From the NCBI RefSeq assembly GCF_003402535.2, contig NZ_AP025170.1:2108001-2172000 (forward strand): 64,000 nt of DNA, given 5' to 3'. Source of the stretch: Cupriavidus sp. P-10 (GTDB taxonomy: Bacteria > Pseudomonadota > Gammaproteobacteria > Burkholderiales > Burkholderiaceae). Below are positions 1 to 11,676 of this stretch, piece after piece; within the stretch, counting starts at the first letter, position 1, and each line of letters opens with the position of its first letter. The notes under the pieces are model-generated. The model ran no database searches. It worked only from the letters and a program-made list of their open reading frames with translations, and was not told the origin of the DNA. A program made the position numbers and the translations under genes.

Positions 1-773
1 GCAAAGGCGCCCTGCCCCAGGTCGATACCAGCAGCCTGCAGCCGCTCAACGCTTTCGGCGTTCTGCAAGCGCCGGCCGATCAGCGTGACGCCGGCATTGG
101 CGGCGCTGGCACGCAAGCCCGCCAGCTGGCGGTCGGTCCAGGTGCGGCGCATATCGAGCTTGAGCCATTCCGGCAATGCATGCGCCATCAGCGCGCCCGC
201 CTCGGCCGGGTCCGACGCCTGCAGGCTGACCGCGAAGCCGTTGCGCCGGTAGTTGCCGACCACGTGCAGCAGCAGTGGCAAGTCGTCGTTGGCGCTGGCC
301 GGCACCTGGATCACGAAGCGCTCCAGCGGCAACCCCAGCGATTGCAGCGCGCGCCGGAACGCGGCGCCATGGTCGTCGGCGACCGCTGCCAGCAGCCGGT
401 TGTGCACGTTCAGCACCAGCTTGTGCGCGCCGTCGGCGGCAAAGTAGTTGATCGCGTGCAGCAGCCGCGACAGGCGGTCGAGCGACACCAGCGTGGTGTC
501 GTCGGCGGCCATCGCGAACAGCTTCCACGCCGCCAGGCCCAGGCCATCGTCGGCATAGGTATGGATCGAGCCTTCGTGCGCCACGACCTGGCGGTCGGCC
601 AGCGTCACCAGCGGCTCGAAGGCGCTGGTCAGCGAGCAATTGAAAAACTGTCCCTGCACCTGCCCGCGCGCGTCGCGCCACAGTTGCCGGTCGGCCAGCG
701 GCTGGCGCGGCAGCGATTCCAGATAGCGTTGCAGCGGCTTGGCTGCGCTGGCGGGGTCATGCACGCCTGGCAT
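1..773 (-). CDS. Degenerate EAL-domain protein (partial, C-terminus cut by window edge)
   Basis: The reading frame starts at ATG 773, with AAGGA about seven bases upstream, and stays open to the window edge (257 codons visible). The fold looks like an EAL cyclic-di-GMP phosphodiesterase domain: FEPLVTLADRQVVAHE near residue 53 aligns with the usual FQPLV..GHEALLR opening, NVHNRLL with the NLSPRQL strand, EWLKLDM with the DYIKLD strand, and AGIDLGQGAFA with the terminal GI..GQGY segment. Key catalytic positions are lost: the ITE glutamate strand reads VIQVPA, and the DDFGTG loop reads SLQASD. It is therefore probably not an active phosphodiesterase and could be a c-di-GMP-binding or protein-interaction relic. 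It follows ssuB on the same strand after 104 bp, so co-transcription with the sulfonate genes is plausible but not shown. Confidence 0.75.
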   Translation of the reverse strand, partial: MPGVHDPASAAKPLQRYLESLPRQPLADRQLWRDARGQVQGQFFNCSLTSAFEPLVTLADRQVVAHEGSIHTYADDGLGLAAWKLFAMAADDTTLVSLDRLSRLLHAINYFAADGAHKLVLNVHNRLLAAVADDHGAAFRRALQSLGLPLERFVIQVPASANDDLPLLLHVVGNYRRNGFAVSLQASDPAEAGALMAHALPEWLKLDMRRTWTDRQLAGLRASAANAGVTLIGRRLQNAESVERLQAAGIDLGQGAF

Positions 774-877
774 GGCGAATTCCTTCGGTTGACCGGACCG
801 CGTCGGGTCCCATGGTCGGATTGGTGATGGCAACGGCCTGCTGTCGCAGCGCGCGCCTGCCTGCTCATGATAGGAGT

Positions 878-1819
878 TCAACGGGCGCCGGCGAATGAAG
901 ATTCCGTCATGTCGATGTGCGTGCCGTCGTCGATGCGCTGCGCACGGCGCTTCGTGCCCGCATCGAGGGGCGAAGGCGCCGCCGGAGTCTGCCGCATCAC
1001 GCGCTGCAGTACCGATGCTTCGAGTTGAGCGAAGCCGGCGGCGCCGCGCTCGCGCGGCCGCGCCAGCGCCACCGGCTCGTCCATGGCGATGTGGCCGTCC
1101 TCGATCAGCACGATGCGGTCGGCCAGTGCCACGGCCTCGGAGACGTCATGGGTCACCAGCAGCGCCGTGAAGCCAAGGCGCCGCCAAAGGCCTTCGATCA
1201 GGCCCTGCATTTCGATACGCGTGAGCGCGTCGAGCGCACCCAGCGGCTCGTCCAGCAACAATAGCTGCGGGTGATGCACCAGCGCGCGCGCCAGCGCCAC
1301 GCGTTGCCGCTGGCCGCCGGACAGCCTTGCGGGCCACGCCTGTGCGCGGTCGGCCAGGCCCACCTGCGCCAGCACTTCGGCCGCCTCGCCACGCCGCGCG
1401 CGCGGCAGGCCCAGCGCCACGTTGTCCAGCACGCGCTTCCAAGGCAGCAGGCGCGCGTCCTGGAACATCACGCGCACGTCGGCGCCGCGCTTGCGGCTGC
1501 TTTTCGCGTGGTCTTGCGCGTCACCGTCGATCGCAATGGTGCCGGCATCGGCGCCTTCCAGCCCCGCCACCAGCCGCAGCAGCGTGCTCTTGCCGCAGCC
1601 GCTGCGCCCGACGATGGCGACGAATTCACCCGGCGCAACGTCGAGCGCCACATCGTGCAGCACCTCGCGGCCGTCGTAGCGCTTGACCACCTGGCGCAAG
1701 CGCAGCGCGACGCCACCAGTGCGGTGCGGAGCCTCTGCCTCGTGCCTGACTGCCTCGCGACGCGCGAGTCCCGCTTCCAGTTCGGCCAGCGCGGCCTGTT
1801 CCACCGGATACATCTGCAT
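878..1819 (-). CDS. ssuB: Aliphatic sulfonate ABC transporter ATP-binding protein SsuB
   Basis: This is the cytoplasmic ATPase that powers uptake of alkanesulfonates through SsuC. The 313-residue protein shows a Walker [10 protein letters not shown] at residues 71-79, a Q-loop around [11 protein letters not shown] (118-128), the ABC signature LSGGQ at 166-170, Walker B LLLLDEP near 187-193 and the switch histidine in LLVTHD. The DARLLPW Q-loop is typical of the nitrate/sulfonate/taurine subfamily. The N-terminus carries about 35 extra residues before the ABC core and the C-terminus an extra tail of about 60 residues. It lies 36 bp after ssuC in the order ssuE-A-D-C-B, which supports sulfonate rather than taurine or nitrate as substrate. 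Confidence 0.93.
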   Translation of the reverse strand: MQMYPVEQAALAELEAGLARREAVRHEAEAPHRTGGVALRLRQVVKRYDGREVLHDVALDVAPGEFVAIVGRSGCGKSTLLRLVAGLEGADAGTIAIDGDAQDHAKSSRKRGADVRVMFQDARLLPWKRVLDNVALGLPRARRGEAAEVLAQVGLADRAQAWPARLSGGQRQRVALARALVHHPQLLLLDEPLGALDALTRIEMQGLIEGLWRRLGFTALLVTHDVSEAVALADRIVLIEDGHIAMDEPVALARPRERGAAGFAQLEASVLQRVMRQTPAAPSPLDAGTKRRAQRIDDGTHIDMTESSFAGAR

Positions 1820-1855
1820 AACGATCTCCTTGCCGGACGTGCGGCATTGCGTGGT

Positions 1856-2659
1856 TCAGGCGGCTGCGTAGCCGGGGTGCCAGCGCAGCCAGTAGCGCTC
1901 CAGCCCGCGTGACAGCAGGTCGGCCAGCTTGCCCAGCAGCGCATAGAGCAGGATGCCGACCAGCACCACGTCGGTCTGCAGGAATTCACGCGCATTCATG
2001 GTCATGTAGCCGATGCCGGACTGCGCGGAGATGGTTTCCGCGACGATCAGGATCACCCACATCAAGCCAAGCGAGAAACGCACGCCTACCAGGATCCCGG
2101 GCAACGCGCCAGGGAGGATGACTTCACGGTACAGCTGCCAGCCCGACAGCCCGTAGCTGCGCGCCATTTCGACCAGCCCGGTGTCGACCGAGCGGATGCC
2201 GTGGTAGGTGTTCAGGTACACCGGGAAAAACACGCCCAGCGACACCAGGAACAGCTTGGCGGATTCATCGATGCCGAACCACAGGATCACCAGCGGGATC
2301 AGCGCCAGTGGCGGGATGTTGCGCACCATCTGCAGCGAGCTGTCGAGCAGCGTGGCCGCGCTGCGGAAGGTGCCCGTCAGGAGCCCCAGCAGCAGGCCCA
2401 GCCCGCCGCCGATGGCAAACCCGGCCAGCGCGCGCCAGGTGCTGACGCCCACGTGCTTCCACAATTCGCCCGAACGGGCCAGGTCCCAGGCGGCCTGCAG
2501 CACGGCCAGCGGGGCCGGCAGCACGCGGTTCGACAGCCAGCCGTACTGCGAGGCCGCCTGCCACACCACGATCAGCAGCACCGGCACGATCCACGGTGCC
2601 ACGGCGCGCGCCAGCGCGGCGGGATGCCGGCGCGGCGGCGGAAGATGCGGAGCGCTCAT
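1856..2659 (-). CDS. ssuC: Aliphatic sulfonate ABC transporter permease SsuC
   Basis: This is a 267-residue inner-membrane permease with about six hydrophobic segments (the first near residues 23-38) and the cytoplasmic EAA-type loop at 164-190 (EMARSYGLSGW then LPGALPGI), which docks on SsuB. It belongs to the binding-protein-dependent transport family shared by SsuC, TauC and NrtB. The frame remains open for 96 codons upstream, but that stretch overlaps ssuD and is arginine-rich antisense-like sequence. The start at 2659 lies 11 bp after the ssuD stop and gives the normal family length. The gene is part of the ssu operon; identification as SsuC rather than TauC rests on the adjacent ssuD and ssuE. 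Confidence 0.93.
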   Translation of the reverse strand: MSAPHLPPPRRHPAALARAVAPWIVPVLLIVVWQAASQYGWLSNRVLPAPLAVLQAAWDLARSGELWKHVGVSTWRALAGFAIGGGLGLLLGLLTGTFRSAATLLDSSLQMVRNIPPLALIPLVILWFGIDESAKLFLVSLGVFFPVYLNTYHGIRSVDTGLVEMARSYGLSGWQLYREVILPGALPGILVGVRFSLGLMWVILIVAETISAQSGIGYMTMNAREFLQTDVVLVGILLYALLGKLADLLSRGLERYWLRWHPGYAAA

Positions 2660-2670
2660 GCCGCCCTCCC

Positions 2671-3843
2671 TCAACTCTGCGCGGCGCGCGGCACGATGCC
2701 GGTCGCCATGACTTCGCCGAACGGCCCGGACAGCACCTTGCCCGGCAACTTCTCGCGCACCGAGCGCGGCAGCAGCGGAAACACCTGTTCGGCAAAGCGG
2801 TAGGCTTCTTCCAGGTGCGGGTAGCCGGACAGCACGAACGTGTCGATGCCGAGTTCGGCGTACTCGCGCATGCGTTCGGCGACGGTGTGCGGGTCGCCCA
2901 CCAGCGCGGTGCCGGCACCGCCGCGCACCAGGCCGACGCCGGCCCACAGGTTGGGGCTGATTTCCAGCGCCTCGCGCGTGCGGCGCGTGCGACGCTCAGC
3001 GCCCGCATGCAGCGCGGCCATGCGGCGCTGCCCTTCCGAATCCATCTTGGCGAACACCGCCTGCGCGCGCGCCACGGTCTCGTCGTCGAGGCGGCTGATC
3101 AGGTCTTCGGCGGCGGCCCACGCGGCGGCATCGGTCTCGCGCACGATCACGTGCAGGCGGATGCCGAACCTGACCGTGCGGCCGTGCTTCGCCGCGTGCC
3201 GGCGAACATCTTCCAGCTTCCGCGCGACGTCGGCCGGCGGTTCGCCCCAGGTCAGGTAGGTATCGACCTGCTCGCCCGCCAGCGCATGCGCCGGCGCCGA
3301 CGAGCCGCCGAAATACACCGGCGGATGCGGCCGCTGCAGCGGCGGGTAGAGGACGCGCGCGCCCTTCACGCTCAGGTGCTTGCCCTGGTAATCGACCTGG
3401 CCGCTGTCATGGCTGGCCGCCAGCACGTCGCGCCAGATGCGCAGGAATTCTGCCGAGGCCTCGTAGCGCTCGCTGTGGTCGAGGAACAGTCCATCGCCTT
3501 CCAGCTCGGCGGTGTCGCCGCCGGTGACCAGGTTGATCAGCAGCCGTCCGTTGGAGAGGCGATCGAACGTTGCCGCCATGCGCGCCGCCAGCGTCGGCGC
3601 CATCAGGCCCGGGCGCACGGCCACGAGGAACTTCAGGCGCTGCGTCACGGCCGACAGGGCCGACGCCGCCACCCACGGGTCTTCGCAGGAACGCCCGGTG
3701 GGAATCAGCACCCCTTCATAGCCAAGCGTATCGGCAGCCACGGCGACCTGCTTCATGTAGTCGAAATTGACTTCGCGCGCACCTTCGGAGGTGCCGAGGT
3801 AGCGGCTGTCGCCGTGGGTGGGGATAAACCAGAATACGTGCAT
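2671..3843 (-). CDS. ssuD: FMNH2-dependent alkanesulfonate monooxygenase SsuD
   Basis: SsuD cleaves alkanesulfonates to an aldehyde and sulfite, using reduced FMN delivered by SsuE and O2; the sulfite is then assimilated. The 390-residue protein is close to the usual length of about 380 and is a luciferase-like TIM barrel. It opens with [15 protein letters not shown] and has [20 protein letters not shown] near 91-110, NLVTGGD near 124-130 and the conserved ERYEA segment, all family hallmarks. The last residues (VPRAAQS) extend slightly beyond E. coli SsuD. It sits between ssuA and ssuC with a 50 bp gap before it and 11 bp after it, so it is almost certainly translated from the ssu polycistronic mRNA. 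Confidence 0.95.
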   Translation of the reverse strand: MHVFWFIPTHGDSRYLGTSEGAREVNFDYMKQVAVAADTLGYEGVLIPTGRSCEDPWVAASALSAVTQRLKFLVAVRPGLMAPTLAARMAATFDRLSNGRLLINLVTGGDTAELEGDGLFLDHSERYEASAEFLRIWRDVLAASHDSGQVDYQGKHLSVKGARVLYPPLQRPHPPVYFGGSSAPAHALAGEQVDTYLTWGEPPADVARKLEDVRRHAAKHGRTVRFGIRLHVIVRETDAAAWAAAEDLISRLDDETVARAQAVFAKMDSEGQRRMAALHAGAERRTRRTREALEISPNLWAGVGLVRGGAGTALVGDPHTVAERMREYAELGIDTFVLSGYPHLEEAYRFAEQVFPLLPRSVREKLPGKVLSGPFGEVMATGIVPRAAQS

Positions 3844-3893
3844 GTCGTTTTCCTTGTTGTTGTGCGAGGCCTAAGCGACGTCTTGGCGCTGCA

Positions 3894-4916
3894 TTAGCGC
3901 TGCGCCTGCTGCTGCGGTACGTCCCACCGCGCGTCGGCCACCTTGACCGGCTTGGGGATCAGCTTGAGCGCGTGGAAGGCATCGGCGATGCGCTGCTGCT
4001 CGGCCAGCACGTCGGCGCTGACCGGGCGCGCGCCGTAAGAGAAGCGCGACACGGCCAGTTCCAGCACGTCGGCAGGCAGGCCGACTTCGCCGGTCAGCAC
4101 GGCGGTCGCGTCCTTCGGATGCTTTTCGGCCCAGGTGCCCAGCGTGGCGAGTTCATCCAGGATCAGGCGCACGATCTCGGGCCTGGCCTGTGCGTAGGGA
4201 CGCGACGCCAGGTAGAACTGGTGGTTGCTGACCACGTTCTTGCCATCCGCGCCACGGCCATCGGCCAGCACGCGCGCGCCAAGCTGCTTCTCGGCGGCTG
4301 CGAGGAACGGGTCCCAGATCACCCACGCATCGACCGAGCCGCGCTCGAAGGCGGCGCGCGCATCGGCGGGCGGCAGGTAGACCGGCTGGATATCGCCGTA
4401 CTGCAGGCCGGCCTTCTCCAGCTGGCGCACCAGCAGGTAATGCACGTTCGAGCCCTTGTTGAAAGCCACGCGCTTGCCGCGCAGGTCGGCCACCGAGCGC
4501 AGCGCCGAGCCCTTGGGCACGACGATGGCCTCGGCGGTCGGCGCCGGCGGTTCGTTGCCGACGTAGACCAGTTGCGCCCCGGCGGCCTGTGCGAAGATCG
4601 GTGGGGCCTCGCCCACGGTGCCGAAGTCGACGGCGCCGACATTGAGGCCTTCCAGCAATTGCGGGCCGGCCGGGAATTCGGTCCACCTGACGGTGATGCC
4701 TTGCGGCGCCAGCCGCTTTTCCAGCGTGCCGCGCGCCTTCAGCAGCGTCAGCGTGCCGTACTTCTGGTAGCCGATGCGCAGCACCTTGGCGTCGATCTTC
4801 GACTGCGCTTCGGCGCGGCCGGGCAGCAGGCCGTAGGCCAGGCCGGTGGCGGCCACCAGCGCTGCGATAAACAGGCGGCGGCGCAGCGAGCCGGCCGGCT
4901 TGATAATGGTGGTCAT
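3894..4916 (-). CDS. ssuA: Sulfonate-binding periplasmic protein SsuA
   Basis: This is the periplasmic receptor that hands aliphatic sulfonates to SsuBC. The start at ATG 4916 was chosen because GGAGGAATTCGC directly precedes it and because it opens a signal peptide: charged RRR near residues 12-14, a hydrophobic stretch, and AEA|Q near 37-38. The mature part contains IGYQKYGTL, TEFPAGPQLLEGL and GTVGEAPP, the ligand-pocket pattern of the SsuA/TauA family, and AWVIWDPFLAAAE typical of the second lobe. The 340 residues match the family. An upstream in-frame ATG at 5072 would prepend 52 non-signal residues and is unlikely. The gene lies 168 bp after ssuE and 50 bp before ssuD. Confidence 0.93.
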   Translation of the reverse strand: MTTIIKPAGSLRRRLFIAALVAATGLAYGLLPGRAEAQSKIDAKVLRIGYQKYGTLTLLKARGTLEKRLAPQGITVRWTEFPAGPQLLEGLNVGAVDFGTVGEAPPIFAQAAGAQLVYVGNEPPAPTAEAIVVPKGSALRSVADLRGKRVAFNKGSNVHYLLVRQLEKAGLQYGDIQPVYLPPADARAAFERGSVDAWVIWDPFLAAAEKQLGARVLADGRGADGKNVVSNHQFYLASRPYAQARPEIVRLILDELATLGTWAEKHPKDATAVLTGEVGLPADVLELAVSRFSYGARPVSADVLAEQQRIADAFHALKLIPKPVKVADARWDVPQQQAQR

Positions 4917-5084
4917 GCGAATTCCTCCGTGGCCGGTCAACCGCCGGCGCATGTTCTGAAGTCGGGACAGCGTGAATACGCGGGCAGCAACCCGCCCTGC
5001 CTGCCCGGGTTGCCGGTGGCATGGTTGGCGGCGTTGCTGCCGCGGCGCCGGACTGGCCGGCGCCCAATGCATCAGGAATTCAGA

Positions 5085-5729
5085 TCAGGCGGTACATCGC
5101 TCCGCCACCACGGCGGCAGCGGCGGCGCGCTGCACGAAGGCGCCGGGCATAACGTCGAGCGCGTCGAGCGGAACCTCGATGCGGGCATGGGCCAGTGCGT
5201 CGCGCACGCGCAGCAGGCCTTCGTCGAGGCGGGCGGACAGCGCGGCGTCAAAGCGCGCCTGGCGCACGCCGCCGGAGTCGGAATAGGCGGAGGTGTCGAT
5301 CTGCTGGTCCACGGCAAAGATGCCGGGCAGGATCTGGCGCGAGCCCAGCGCGGACAGCACGGGGCGCAGCGCGTAGTCGATCGCCAGCGCATGGGCGAGG
5401 CTGCCGCCAGTGGCGATCGGCAGCACGATCTTGTCGCGCAGGCCGGTTTGCGGCAGCAAATCCAGGAAGGCCTTGAGCAGGCCGCTGTAGGCGGCCTTGT
5501 AGACCGGCGTGGCCAGCACTACCACCTGGGCCTCGGCCACCGCGCGGGTGGCGGCGGCAATCGCGTCATCGTCCACGCGCGCTGCCAGCAGCGGACCCGC
5601 CGGCAGGTCGCGCAGGTCCAGGTGGCGGGTGCGTTCGCCGGCAGCCTCCAGCGCGGTGCGCAGGTGCGCCAGCACGAAGCCGGAGCGGGACTGGACCGAC
5701 GGGCTGCCGGAGAGCGTCAGGATGGACAT
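5085..5729 (-). CDS. ssuE: NADPH-dependent FMN reductase SsuE
   Basis: SsuE reduces FMN with NAD(P)H and supplies FMNH2 to SsuD. The 214-residue flavodoxin-like protein starts with the phosphate-binding loop SGSPSVQSRSG (residues 7-17) and carries the substrate-side motif ATPVYKAAYSGLLKAFLDLL near 94-113, which is diagnostic for SsuE/MsuE. The C-terminal half is longer than in E. coli SsuE (191 residues). The start at ATG 5729 was preferred over an upstream in-frame start because the P-loop strand begins immediately after it (MSILTLSGSPS). It is the first of the ssu genes, 74 bp after sbp, with a GC-rich hairpin in that gap. Confidence 0.93.
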   Translation of the reverse strand: MSILTLSGSPSVQSRSGFVLAHLRTALEAAGERTRHLDLRDLPAGPLLAARVDDDAIAAATRAVAEAQVVVLATPVYKAAYSGLLKAFLDLLPQTGLRDKIVLPIATGGSLAHALAIDYALRPVLSALGSRQILPGIFAVDQQIDTSAYSDSGGVRQARFDAALSARLDEGLLRVRDALAHARIEVPLDALDVMPGAFVQRAAAAAVVAERCTA

Positions 5730-5765
5730 CGGGGCTTCCTTCTTCTGTTGGGCCGGCTCGGTGCC

Positions 5766-5784
5766 GGGCCGCCCCACGCGGCCC
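5766..5784 (-). other. Hairpin between sbp and ssuE
   Basis: GGGCCGC and GCGGCCC (5766-5772 / 5778-5784) form a 7-bp all-GC stem with a 5-nt loop in the 74 bp between the sbp stop and the ssuE start. There is no T-run after it on the minus strand, so it is not a canonical terminator. It could cause partial attenuation or protect the sbp 3' end, allowing more binding protein than enzyme to be made. Confidence 0.4.
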
Positions 5785-5803
5785 CGCCCGCCGGCCTCAT
5801 GGG

Positions 5804-6808
5804 TTATTTCTTGCCGGGCTGGTAGACCTGGTCGAACGAGCCGCCGTCGGCGAAGTGGGTCTTCTGGGCCTTTTGCCAGCCGCCAAACACTTCATCGATG
5901 GTGAACAGCTTGACCTTGGGGAAGTTGGCTGCGTACTTGGCCGCCACCTTCTGCGAGATCGGGCGGTAGTAGTTCTTCGCGGCGATCTCCTGGCCTTCGT
6001 CGGTGTACAGGAACTGCAGGTAGGCCTCGGCTGCCTTGCGCGTGCCCTTCTTGTCGACCACCTTGTCGACCACGGCCACCGGCGGCTCGGCCAGGATCGA
6101 GATCGACGGCGCGACGATCTCGAACTTGTCCGGACCCAGTTCCTTGATGGCCAGGATGGCTTCGTTTTCCCAGGCCAGCAGCACGTCGCCCAGGCCACGC
6201 TCGACGAACGTGGTGGTGGCGCCGCGCGCGCCGGAATCCAGCACCGGCACGTGCTTGAGCAGTTCGCCGACGAACTCGCGCGCCTTGGTTTCATTGCCGC
6301 CCGGCTGGCGCAGCGCATAGCCCCACGCGGCCAGGTAGTTCCAGCGCGCACCGCCCGAGGTCTTCGGGTTCGGCGTGATCACCTGCACGCCAGGCTTGAC
6401 CAGGTCGCCCCAGTCCTTGATGCCCTTGGGGTTGCCTTTGCGCACCAGGAACACAATGGTCGAGGTGTACGGCGCGGCGTTATGCGGCAGGCGCTTTTGC
6501 CAGTCCGGCTTGATCAGGCCCTTCTCCGCAATGGCGTCGACGTCATAGCCCAGCGCCAGCGTCACCACGTCTGCGTCCAGCCCGTCGATCACCGAACGGG
6601 CCTGCTTGCCGGATCCGCCATGTGACTGGCGCACGGTCACGGCATCGCCGCCCTGGGCCTTCCAGGCCTTGGCGAAGGCGGCGTTGACGTCGACGTACAG
6701 TTCGCGCGTCGGGTCGTAGGAAACGTTGAGCAGGCTGGTCGCCGAAGCGGTCTGCGCCGCGCCCAGGGCGCCCAGGACTGCCAGGCCGATGGCCAGTTTG
6801 CGGATCAT
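5804..6808 (-). CDS. sbp: Periplasmic sulfate-binding protein
   Basis: This 334-residue protein is the periplasmic receptor for sulfate (possibly thiosulfate) in the CysTWA-type importer. The N-terminus is a signal peptide (hydrophobic residues 6-18, cleavage after ASA at 21-23), and the mature start [13 protein letters not shown] is the family hallmark. Other Sbp/CysP motifs are [37 protein letters not shown] and [13 protein letters not shown] 6808 was chosen over a far-upstream start because it begins the signal peptide. No cysT, cysW or cysA gene is in the window, so its permease must be elsewhere. It is upstream of and co-directional with the ssu genes, so a shared sulfur-starvation (CysB/Cbl-type) control is likely but inferred. 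Confidence 0.92.
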   Translation of the reverse strand: MIRKLAIGLAVLGALGAAQTASATSLLNVSYDPTRELYVDVNAAFAKAWKAQGGDAVTVRQSHGGSGKQARSVIDGLDADVVTLALGYDVDAIAEKGLIKPDWQKRLPHNAAPYTSTIVFLVRKGNPKGIKDWGDLVKPGVQVITPNPKTSGGARWNYLAAWGYALRQPGGNETKAREFVGELLKHVPVLDSGARGATTTFVERGLGDVLLAWENEAILAIKELGPDKFEIVAPSISILAEPPVAVVDKVVDKKGTRKAAEAYLQFLYTDEGQEIAAKNYYRPISQKVAAKYAANFPKVKLFTIDEVFGGWQKAQKTHFADGGSFDQVYQPGKK

Positions 6809-7226
6809 GTGTGTTGCTCCCGTCTGTCGTGAATGGGCGCCAGGCGCCTCTGGTTGCTTTGCCCGCCGTCGGGGGCGGGCTTGTGTCAGGAGCAAGACTA
6901 CCGACGGGGCTATCTGAACGGAACGAATGGTTTCGCCGATCCTTTGCTGTTTTTTGCATAAGATCGGACGGAAATATCGGCATGCCGCCATATGGGGACG
7001 ATGAGGGCTCCAGGTGGCCGGAGGTGGCGCAACCGGCACGCACAAAAGAAAACGCCCGCACCGGCAAACCGGTGCGGGCGAAGTTTCCATTCCGGAAACG
7101 GGTAGACAAGTCATGAAGAGCGCCCCCGCATCTCCATGACAAGACAAATGGTATCGGGTCGCCGCGGGATCCGGTTTGATCGCGGTCAAGTCCGGAACAA
7201 CCCGCAGCGAATCGCCCCGTGGGGCT
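6809..7226. other. Intergenic region upstream of sbp
   Basis: The 418 bp between sbp and the bacterioferritin-like gene contain the sbp ribosome-binding site (GGGAGCAACACAC before ATG 6808), an AT-rich patch around 6945-6965 (TTTTTTGCATAAGATCGG on the plus strand) that is a reasonable place for a LysR-type activator such as CysB, and the terminator of the upstream gene at 7045-7080. No protein-coding frame with its own start signal was recognised. Confidence 0.4.
7045..7080 (-). terminator. Rho-independent terminator of the bacterioferritin-like gene
   Basis: A perfect 12-bp stem (CGCCCGCACCGG 7053-7064 with CCGGTGCGGGCG 7069-7080) and loop CAAA is followed on the minus strand by TTTTCTTTTGTG. 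It lies about 150 bp downstream of the gene ending at 7227 and separates it from sbp. Confidence 0.85.
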
Positions 7227-7766
7227 TCAGCCGCCCTGGCGCGCCAGCAGGTCCGCCATTTCGTCGGCGTGTTCTTCTTCCACCGCCAGGATCTCTTCCA
7301 TCATCCGGCGCGAAGTGGGGTCGCGCTCGCCCAGGAACTTGATGATCTCGCGATAGCTGTCGATGGCGATGCGCTCGGCCACCAGGTCTTCCTTGATCAT
7401 CTCGGTCAGGTTGTTGCCCGGCACATATTCGGCATGCGAGCGGCTGGTGAGGCCGTCCGGCGCGAAGTCGGGCTCGCCGCCAAGCTGGACGATGCGCTCG
7501 GCGATCTGGTCGGCATGGCCCTGCTCTTCATTGGAATGGGCCAGGAATTCTTCGGCGACGCTCTTCGAGTTCGGGCCCTGGGCCATGAAGTAGTGGCGGC
7601 GATAGCGCAGCACGCAGACGATTTCGGTGGCCAGCGCATCGTTCAGCAGCTTGAGCACCGTTTCGCGGTCCGCCGTATAGCCCGCGGTCACGGCACCCTC
7701 GTCGAGGTGCTTGCGGGCGCGCTCGCGCAGGGTCTTGACGTCTGTGAGGAAGGACTTGTCGGTCAT
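7227..7766 (-). CDS. Bacterioferritin-like (ferritin-superfamily) protein
   Basis: This is a 179-residue all-helical cytoplasmic protein with a ferritin-type di-iron site. The ligand pattern is E48 in helix one (ALATEIV), E81-x-x-H84 (NEEQGHAD), E131 (LVAERIA) and E163-x-x-H166 (VEEEHAD), the same series as in bacterioferritin. It is longer than Bfr (about 158 residues) because of roughly 30 N-terminal residues and a longer loop between helices two and three. It probably oxidises and stores ferrous iron or protects against peroxide. A Dps- or Bfr-related paralogue cannot be excluded, so no symbol is given. The start ATG 7766 has AGGAGCC upstream. It appears monocistronic. Confidence 0.85.
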   Translation of the reverse strand: MTDKSFLTDVKTLRERARKHLDEGAVTAGYTADRETVLKLLNDALATEIVCVLRYRRHYFMAQGPNSKSVAEEFLAHSNEEQGHADQIAERIVQLGGEPDFAPDGLTSRSHAEYVPGNNLTEMIKEDLVAERIAIDSYREIIKFLGERDPTSRRMMEEILAVEEEHADEMADLLARQGG

Positions 7767-7959
7767 GGATTGGCTCCTGTGGGGATGGCTGCATCGCGGC
7801 GCAGCGCTTTGTAAGGAAACTCAACCCTTTTGCAACGCGAAAAGTGTGCCACTTGGAAAACCGCATGCGGCCCGGCGGTTGGCGGGGCGGAACCGGGCAG
7901 CGCCGTGAAAAAATTGCACGGTACGGCACTCCCTTACATGGCGAGGGAACCGCGACATG

Positions 7960-7990
7960 AAAAAAGGCCCTTGCGGATCCGCAAGGGCCT
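7960..7990 (-). terminator. Rho-independent terminator of clpB
   Basis: AGGCCCTTGCGGA and its complement form a 26-bp perfect palindrome (7965-7990) followed on the minus strand by a run of six T residues. It lies 30 bp after the clpB stop codon. Confidence 0.9.
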
Positions 7991-8019
7991 GGCTATGGGA
8001 TCGCCAGCCCGTGCCGGAC

Positions 8020-10608
<2,589 letters not shown>

Positions 10609-10712
10609 AGGATTCCCTCTCTCGGATAGGTCGTGTCCTGATGCGGGGGGCGCTGGCTCCGGGCTTCACCGCCGGGTTGCCTGGATGCCCTGCCGGACAC
10701 TGGATATCCGAA

Positions 10713-10740
10713 AGATAAGGCTTTGTCGCGACATTTCAAG
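10713..10740 (-). promoter_or_regulatory. Sigma-32 type promoter of clpB
   Basis: On the minus strand CTTGAAA (10734-10740) is followed after 13 bases by CCTTATCT (10713-10720). This resembles the sigma-32 consensus CTTGAAA-N(11-16)-CCCCATNT, with a perfect -35 half. It lies about 105 bp before the clpB start, which fits heat-shock control of this chaperone. Confidence 0.75.
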
Positions 10741-10803
10741 GACTGAGGCCGCATGTCGTCGAGTGCAGCAAACGATACGCGGCGGACTCCATAATGCAAC
10801 TTG

Positions 10804-11676
10804 CTATGCCGCCCGGCTCTCGCTGCCTTTGTCCTCCAGGTTGCGCACCAGCACCAGCGACTCGCCCTGCACCAGCACGCGGCCATCCTCCCCGGTGACT
10901 ACGCTGGCCAGGTTGACCAGGTCCTTGCCGGCGCGCAGGCGGACGATGCGCACCTGCGCCGTCAGCGGTTCGTCGAGCCGCGCGACCGACGCCAGCCGCA
11001 GCGACTGCTTCATCCAGCCGGTGCCGCGCCCGGGCAGGCGCGTTCCCAGCAGGTCAGAGAACATGCCAGCCAGCAGTGGCAGCGGCACCACCGCGCCGCC
11101 GAACCCGCGCCCGCGCGCGAAGGCAGGGTCGGCATGGTACGGGTTGGCATCGCCGGTCAGGGCCACGTACTCGTCGATATCGGCCGCGGAGAAAGCGCGG
11201 GTGGCACTGGCGCGCTGTCCGGGGCGCAGGCCGTAGAGCGTTGGGTCGCCCTCGCCCTCCGGCTGCGCCCCCGGCCACGATGGCAACCGGCCAGGTGCTG
11301 CATCGGCCAGCCACAACGATTCGCCTGCAGCCGCGACGCGCGGGGCCGCGCCAGAGATGCCCGCGCTGACCGTGGTGCCGAAGCCCGCCAGTCCCGCCTG
11401 AGGCTGCGGAACCAGCGCAAACGCCACCGCATCGCCGACGAAGGCCGGTGTCGGGAACATCAGCGTCTGCGCCACCGGCAGCGCGGGCGCGGCCAGTTCC
11501 CGCCAAGTATGGGCGCATAGCAACGAAAACAGGAACATGCCGTGCGCCACCGGGGCACCGAAATGCGTGCCGCGGGCAAAGGCCGGATCGCAGTGGATCG
11601 GGTTGTCATCGCGCGACAGCACGGCGAAGCGGTCAAAGTCGCGTTGCGTCAGCACGCGCGGCATGGCGTCGGTCAT
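10804..11676 (-). CDS. Double-hotdog MaoC-family dehydratase
   Basis: This 290-residue protein contains two hotdog-fold halves. The N-terminal half carries the hydratase-like motif [16 protein letters not shown]...[11 protein letters not shown] (residues 20-47); the second half has a related [19 protein letters not shown] motif near 168-186. MaoC proteins hydrate or dehydrate acyl-CoA thioesters, often as (R)-specific enoyl-CoA hydratases linked to polyhydroxyalkanoate metabolism. Two-domain members also act on branched or aromatic acyl-CoAs (mesaconyl-CoA type), so the substrate is open. Its ATG overlaps the stop of the 3-hydroxybutyrate oligomer hydrolase gene by one base (TGATG), indicating translational coupling and a shared role. 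Confidence 0.8.
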   Translation of the reverse strand: MTDAMPRVLTQRDFDRFAVLSRDDNPIHCDPAFARGTHFGAPVAHGMFLFSLLCAHTWRELAAPALPVAQTLMFPTPAFVGDAVAFALVPQPQAGLAGFGTTVSAGISGAAPRVAAAGESLWLADAAPGRLPSWPGAQPEGEGDPTLYGLRPGQRASATRAFSAADIDEYVALTGDANPYHADPAFARGRGFGGAVVPLPLLAGMFSDLLGTRLPGRGTGWMKQSLRLASVARLDEPLTAQVRIVRLRAGKDLVNLASVVTGEDGRVLVQGESLVLVRNLEDKGSESRAA

